Assembly: GCA_020444515.1 (NCBI GenBank)
Contig: JAHLKX010000008.1
Location: forward strand, 1-64,000
Reading direction: 5' to 3'
Source: Bacteroidota bacterium
GTDB lineage: Bacteria; Bacteroidota; Bacteroidia; Bacteroidales; JAADJA01
Length of the DNA: 64,000 bases
Made by a program: the position numbers and the translations under genes. Shown one piece after another: positions 62,168 to 64,000 of the stretch. How positions within the stretch are numbered: position 1 is the first letter of the stretch; every line of letters starts with the position of its first letter. The notes below the pieces were generated by a model. The model searched no databases. It worked only from the letters and a program-made list of their open reading frames with translations, and was not told where the DNA came from.

Positions 62168-64000
62168 ATGAGTAAAACAGGAATTCAAAAATCAATTACC
62201 CTGGCCGATGGCAGGGAAATTACAATAGAAACCGGCAAATTAGCCACCCAAGCTGATGGATCAGTTGTTGTTAAAATGGGTGAAACCATGCTTTTAGCAA
62301 CCGTGGTATCCAATAAAGAACCTAGAGAAAACGTAGACTTTCTTCCATTATCGGTTGATTATCAGGAAAAATATGCAGCAACCGGAAGATTTCCGGGAGG
62401 ATTTTTTAAGCGTGAAGCACGCCCTTCAGAATATGAAATTTTAATTGCACGTTTAGTCGACAGAGCGCTTCGCCCATTATTTCCCAGTGATTATCACGCG
62501 GAAACACAAGTCTTGATCACCCTTATTTCTGCCGATAAAAACACAATGCCTGATGCATTGGCTGCACTCGCAGCATCATCTGCCCTTTCCGTTTCAGATA
62601 TCCCATTCAACGGTCCCATATCAGAGGTACGTGTGGGTCGTAAAAACGGTCAATTGATCGTCAATCCTTCTGTATCTGATATTGATTTACTCGATCTCGA
62701 TATAATGGTAGCTGCGACCATGGATAACATCATGATGGTTGAAGGAGAAATGAAAGAGGTCAGTGAAGAAGAAATGTTGGAAGCATTGAAATTTGCGCAT
62801 GATGCCATTAAACCGCAATGTCAGGCGCAACTTGACCTGGCTGCCATGATTGAAAAAGCTAAAGTAAAACGTGAATATTCACATGAAGATAATGATGAAG
62901 CATTAAAAGAAAGGGTTTGGAAAGAAACGTATGATAAAGTATATGCTGTGGCCAAACAAGGAACAGCAAAGCATGAACGTCATGAGGAATTTGACAGGGT
63001 AAAAGAAGAATTTAAAGCAACCTTTTCCGAAGAAGAGCTGGAAGAAAAAGGAATGTTGATTGATCGCTATTATCATGATGTTGAGAAAGAGGCCATGCGT
63101 CGTATGATTTTGGATGAAAGCCAGCGTCTGGATGGAAGAGCATTGAATGAAGTCAGGCCCATTTGGTCGGAAGTCGATTATTTACCAGCAGCTCATGGTT
63201 CTGCCATTTTCACAAGGGGCGAAACCCAGTCGCTTACAACAGTAACACTCGGTACCAAGCTTGATGAACAAACCATCGATGGTGCTGTGATTGAAGGTAA
63301 AAGCAATTTTATTTTACATTATAACTTTCCTCCATTCTCAACCGGTGAAGCACGCATGATGCGGGGTACCGGTCGCCGTGAAATAGGACATGGAAACCTT
63401 GCTCTTCGTGCCTTGAAGTTTGTCATGCCCAAAGGCGAAGAGAATCCTTATACCGTCCGAATCGTTTCTGATATTTTGGAATCCAATGGCTCCTCATCAA
63501 TGGCCACTGTTTGTGCAGGCACTATGGCGCTCATGGATGCCGGGGTGAAAATTCTTAAACCCGTTTCTGGAATTGCCATGGGTTTGATAACCGACAAAGA
63601 TTCAAATAAATACTCGGTATTGTCTGATATCCTTGGTGATGAAGATCATCTGGGCGATATGGACTTCAAAGTTACCGGGACCCGTGATGGGATTACTGCC
63701 TGTCAGATGGACATCAAAGTCGAGGGATTATCTTATGAAATTTTGCAGAAGGCCCTTGATCAGGCCCGGGAAGGAAGACTCCATATCCTGAATGAAATGG
63801 AAAAAACCATCCAGCAACCCCGAGAAGATTATAAGCCACATGTACCTCGGATTGAAAAGATGTCTGTTCCCAAGGAATTCATTGGTGCAATCATTGGTCC
63901 TGGTGGAAAAGTCATTCAGGAAATCCAGGAATCCACCAATAGCACCATTGTGATCGAGGAAGTTGACAACCTGGGTATCATTGATATTGTTACCACTGAT
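62168..64000 (+). CDS. pnp: Polyribonucleotide nucleotidyltransferase (PNPase), 5' part
   Basis: The gene starts at ATG 62168 ([20 protein letters not shown]) and stays open for 611 codons to the window edge. PNPase degrades RNA 3' to 5' by phosphorolysis and works in the degradosome. The first RNase PH domain has [20 protein letters not shown] and [14 protein letters not shown]. The all-helical linker follows, then the second RNase PH domain with [34 protein letters not shown], the active-site [20 protein letters not shown] and the metal-binding [14 protein letters not shown]. The KH domain begins with [18 protein letters not shown]. The S1 domain lies beyond the window. The rpsO-pnp order is conserved widely. 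Confidence 0.97.
   Translation, partial: MSKTGIQKSITLADGREITIETGKLATQADGSVVVKMGETMLLATVVSNKEPRENVDFLPLSVDYQEKYAATGRFPGGFFKREARPSEYEILIARLVDRALRPLFPSDYHAETQVLITLISADKNTMPDALAALAASSALSVSDIPFNGPISEVRVGRKNGQLIVNPSVSDIDLLDLDIMVAATMDNIMMVEGEMKEVSEEEMLEALKFAHDAIKPQCQAQLDLAAMIEKAKVKREYSHEDNDEALKERVWKETYDKVYAVAKQGTAKHERHEEFDRVKEEFKATFSEEELEEKGMLIDRYYHDVEKEAMRRMILDESQRLDGRALNEVRPIWSEVDYLPAAHGSAIFTRGETQSLTTVTLGTKLDEQTIDGAVIEGKSNFILHYNFPPFSTGEARMMRGTGRREIGHGNLALRALKFVMPKGEENPYTVRIVSDILESNGSSSMATVCAGTMALMDAGVKILKPVSGIAMGLITDKDSNKYSVLSDILGDEDHLGDMDFKVTGTRDGITACQMDIKVEGLSYEILQKALDQAREGRLHILNEMEKTIQQPREDYKPHVPRIEKMSVPKEFIGAIIGPGGKVIQEIQESTNSTIVIEEVDNLGIIDIVTTD

Overview
The window is a piece of a Bacteroidota chromosome, roughly 40-45% GC by eye. 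The evidence is consistent: several type IX secretion (T9SS) substrates with type A and type B C-terminal sorting domains, a PorP/SprF partner, the Bacteroidota promoter form (TTG, about 19-21 bases, TAnnTTTG) at several genes, a YfhO-DUF4834 pair, and an aerobic-type carotenoid operon. A genus cannot be named from what is visible. No rRNA, tRNA, CRISPR array, phage or insertion sequence was seen.

Bases 1-22825 are a single-strand block of T9SS-exported surface proteins. Two giant three-module beta-solenoid proteins (72-5603 and 8828-14140) flank a PorP/SprF outer-membrane protein and a YCF48-repeat protein. Three further proteins (14140-22825) have different N-terminal propeller-like halves but share a nearly identical 1.1-kb 3' cassette of Ig-like modules plus the CHU_C sorting domain. 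Bases 22965-28172 hold a surface-glycan locus: a Wzx-like flippase, two sulfotransferases, a GT4 glycosyltransferase and a NodB-type deacetylase. Bases 28331-33304 hold a GpsA-like dehydrogenase and a tightly overlapping DUF4834-YfhO-glycosyltransferase operon. rpmH (L34), too short for a simple ORF scan, lies at 33467-33625 with its own promoter and terminator.

Bases 33950-43391 contain a YqiA-like hydrolase, pyruvate phosphate dikinase and ATP-dependent PEP carboxykinase, each of the latter two with a clear terminator. They also hold an ECF sigma operon (sigma factor, membrane anti-sigma candidate, DUF4097-like secreted protein, barrel-like protein) and a GYD protein. Two small secreted unknowns follow (43523-44375).

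Bases 44402-56236 are the most interesting part. A complete carotenoid operon on the minus strand (crtI, crtB, a secreted unknown, idi, crtZ, fused lycopene cyclase; predicted product zeaxanthin-like) stands back to back with a plus-strand operon. That operon encodes a TetR regulator carrying a textbook EF-hand loop, a LolA-like periplasmic carrier, three FtsX-type permeases, one ATPase and an outer-membrane barrel candidate. I propose, as inference, that the second operon moves the carotenoid or another lipid to the outer membrane. The window closes with a calcium-rich FG-GAP surface protein, a Pif1-like helicase with HRDC and wHTH domains, a YebC-family protein, rpsO (S15) and the first 611 codons of pnp.
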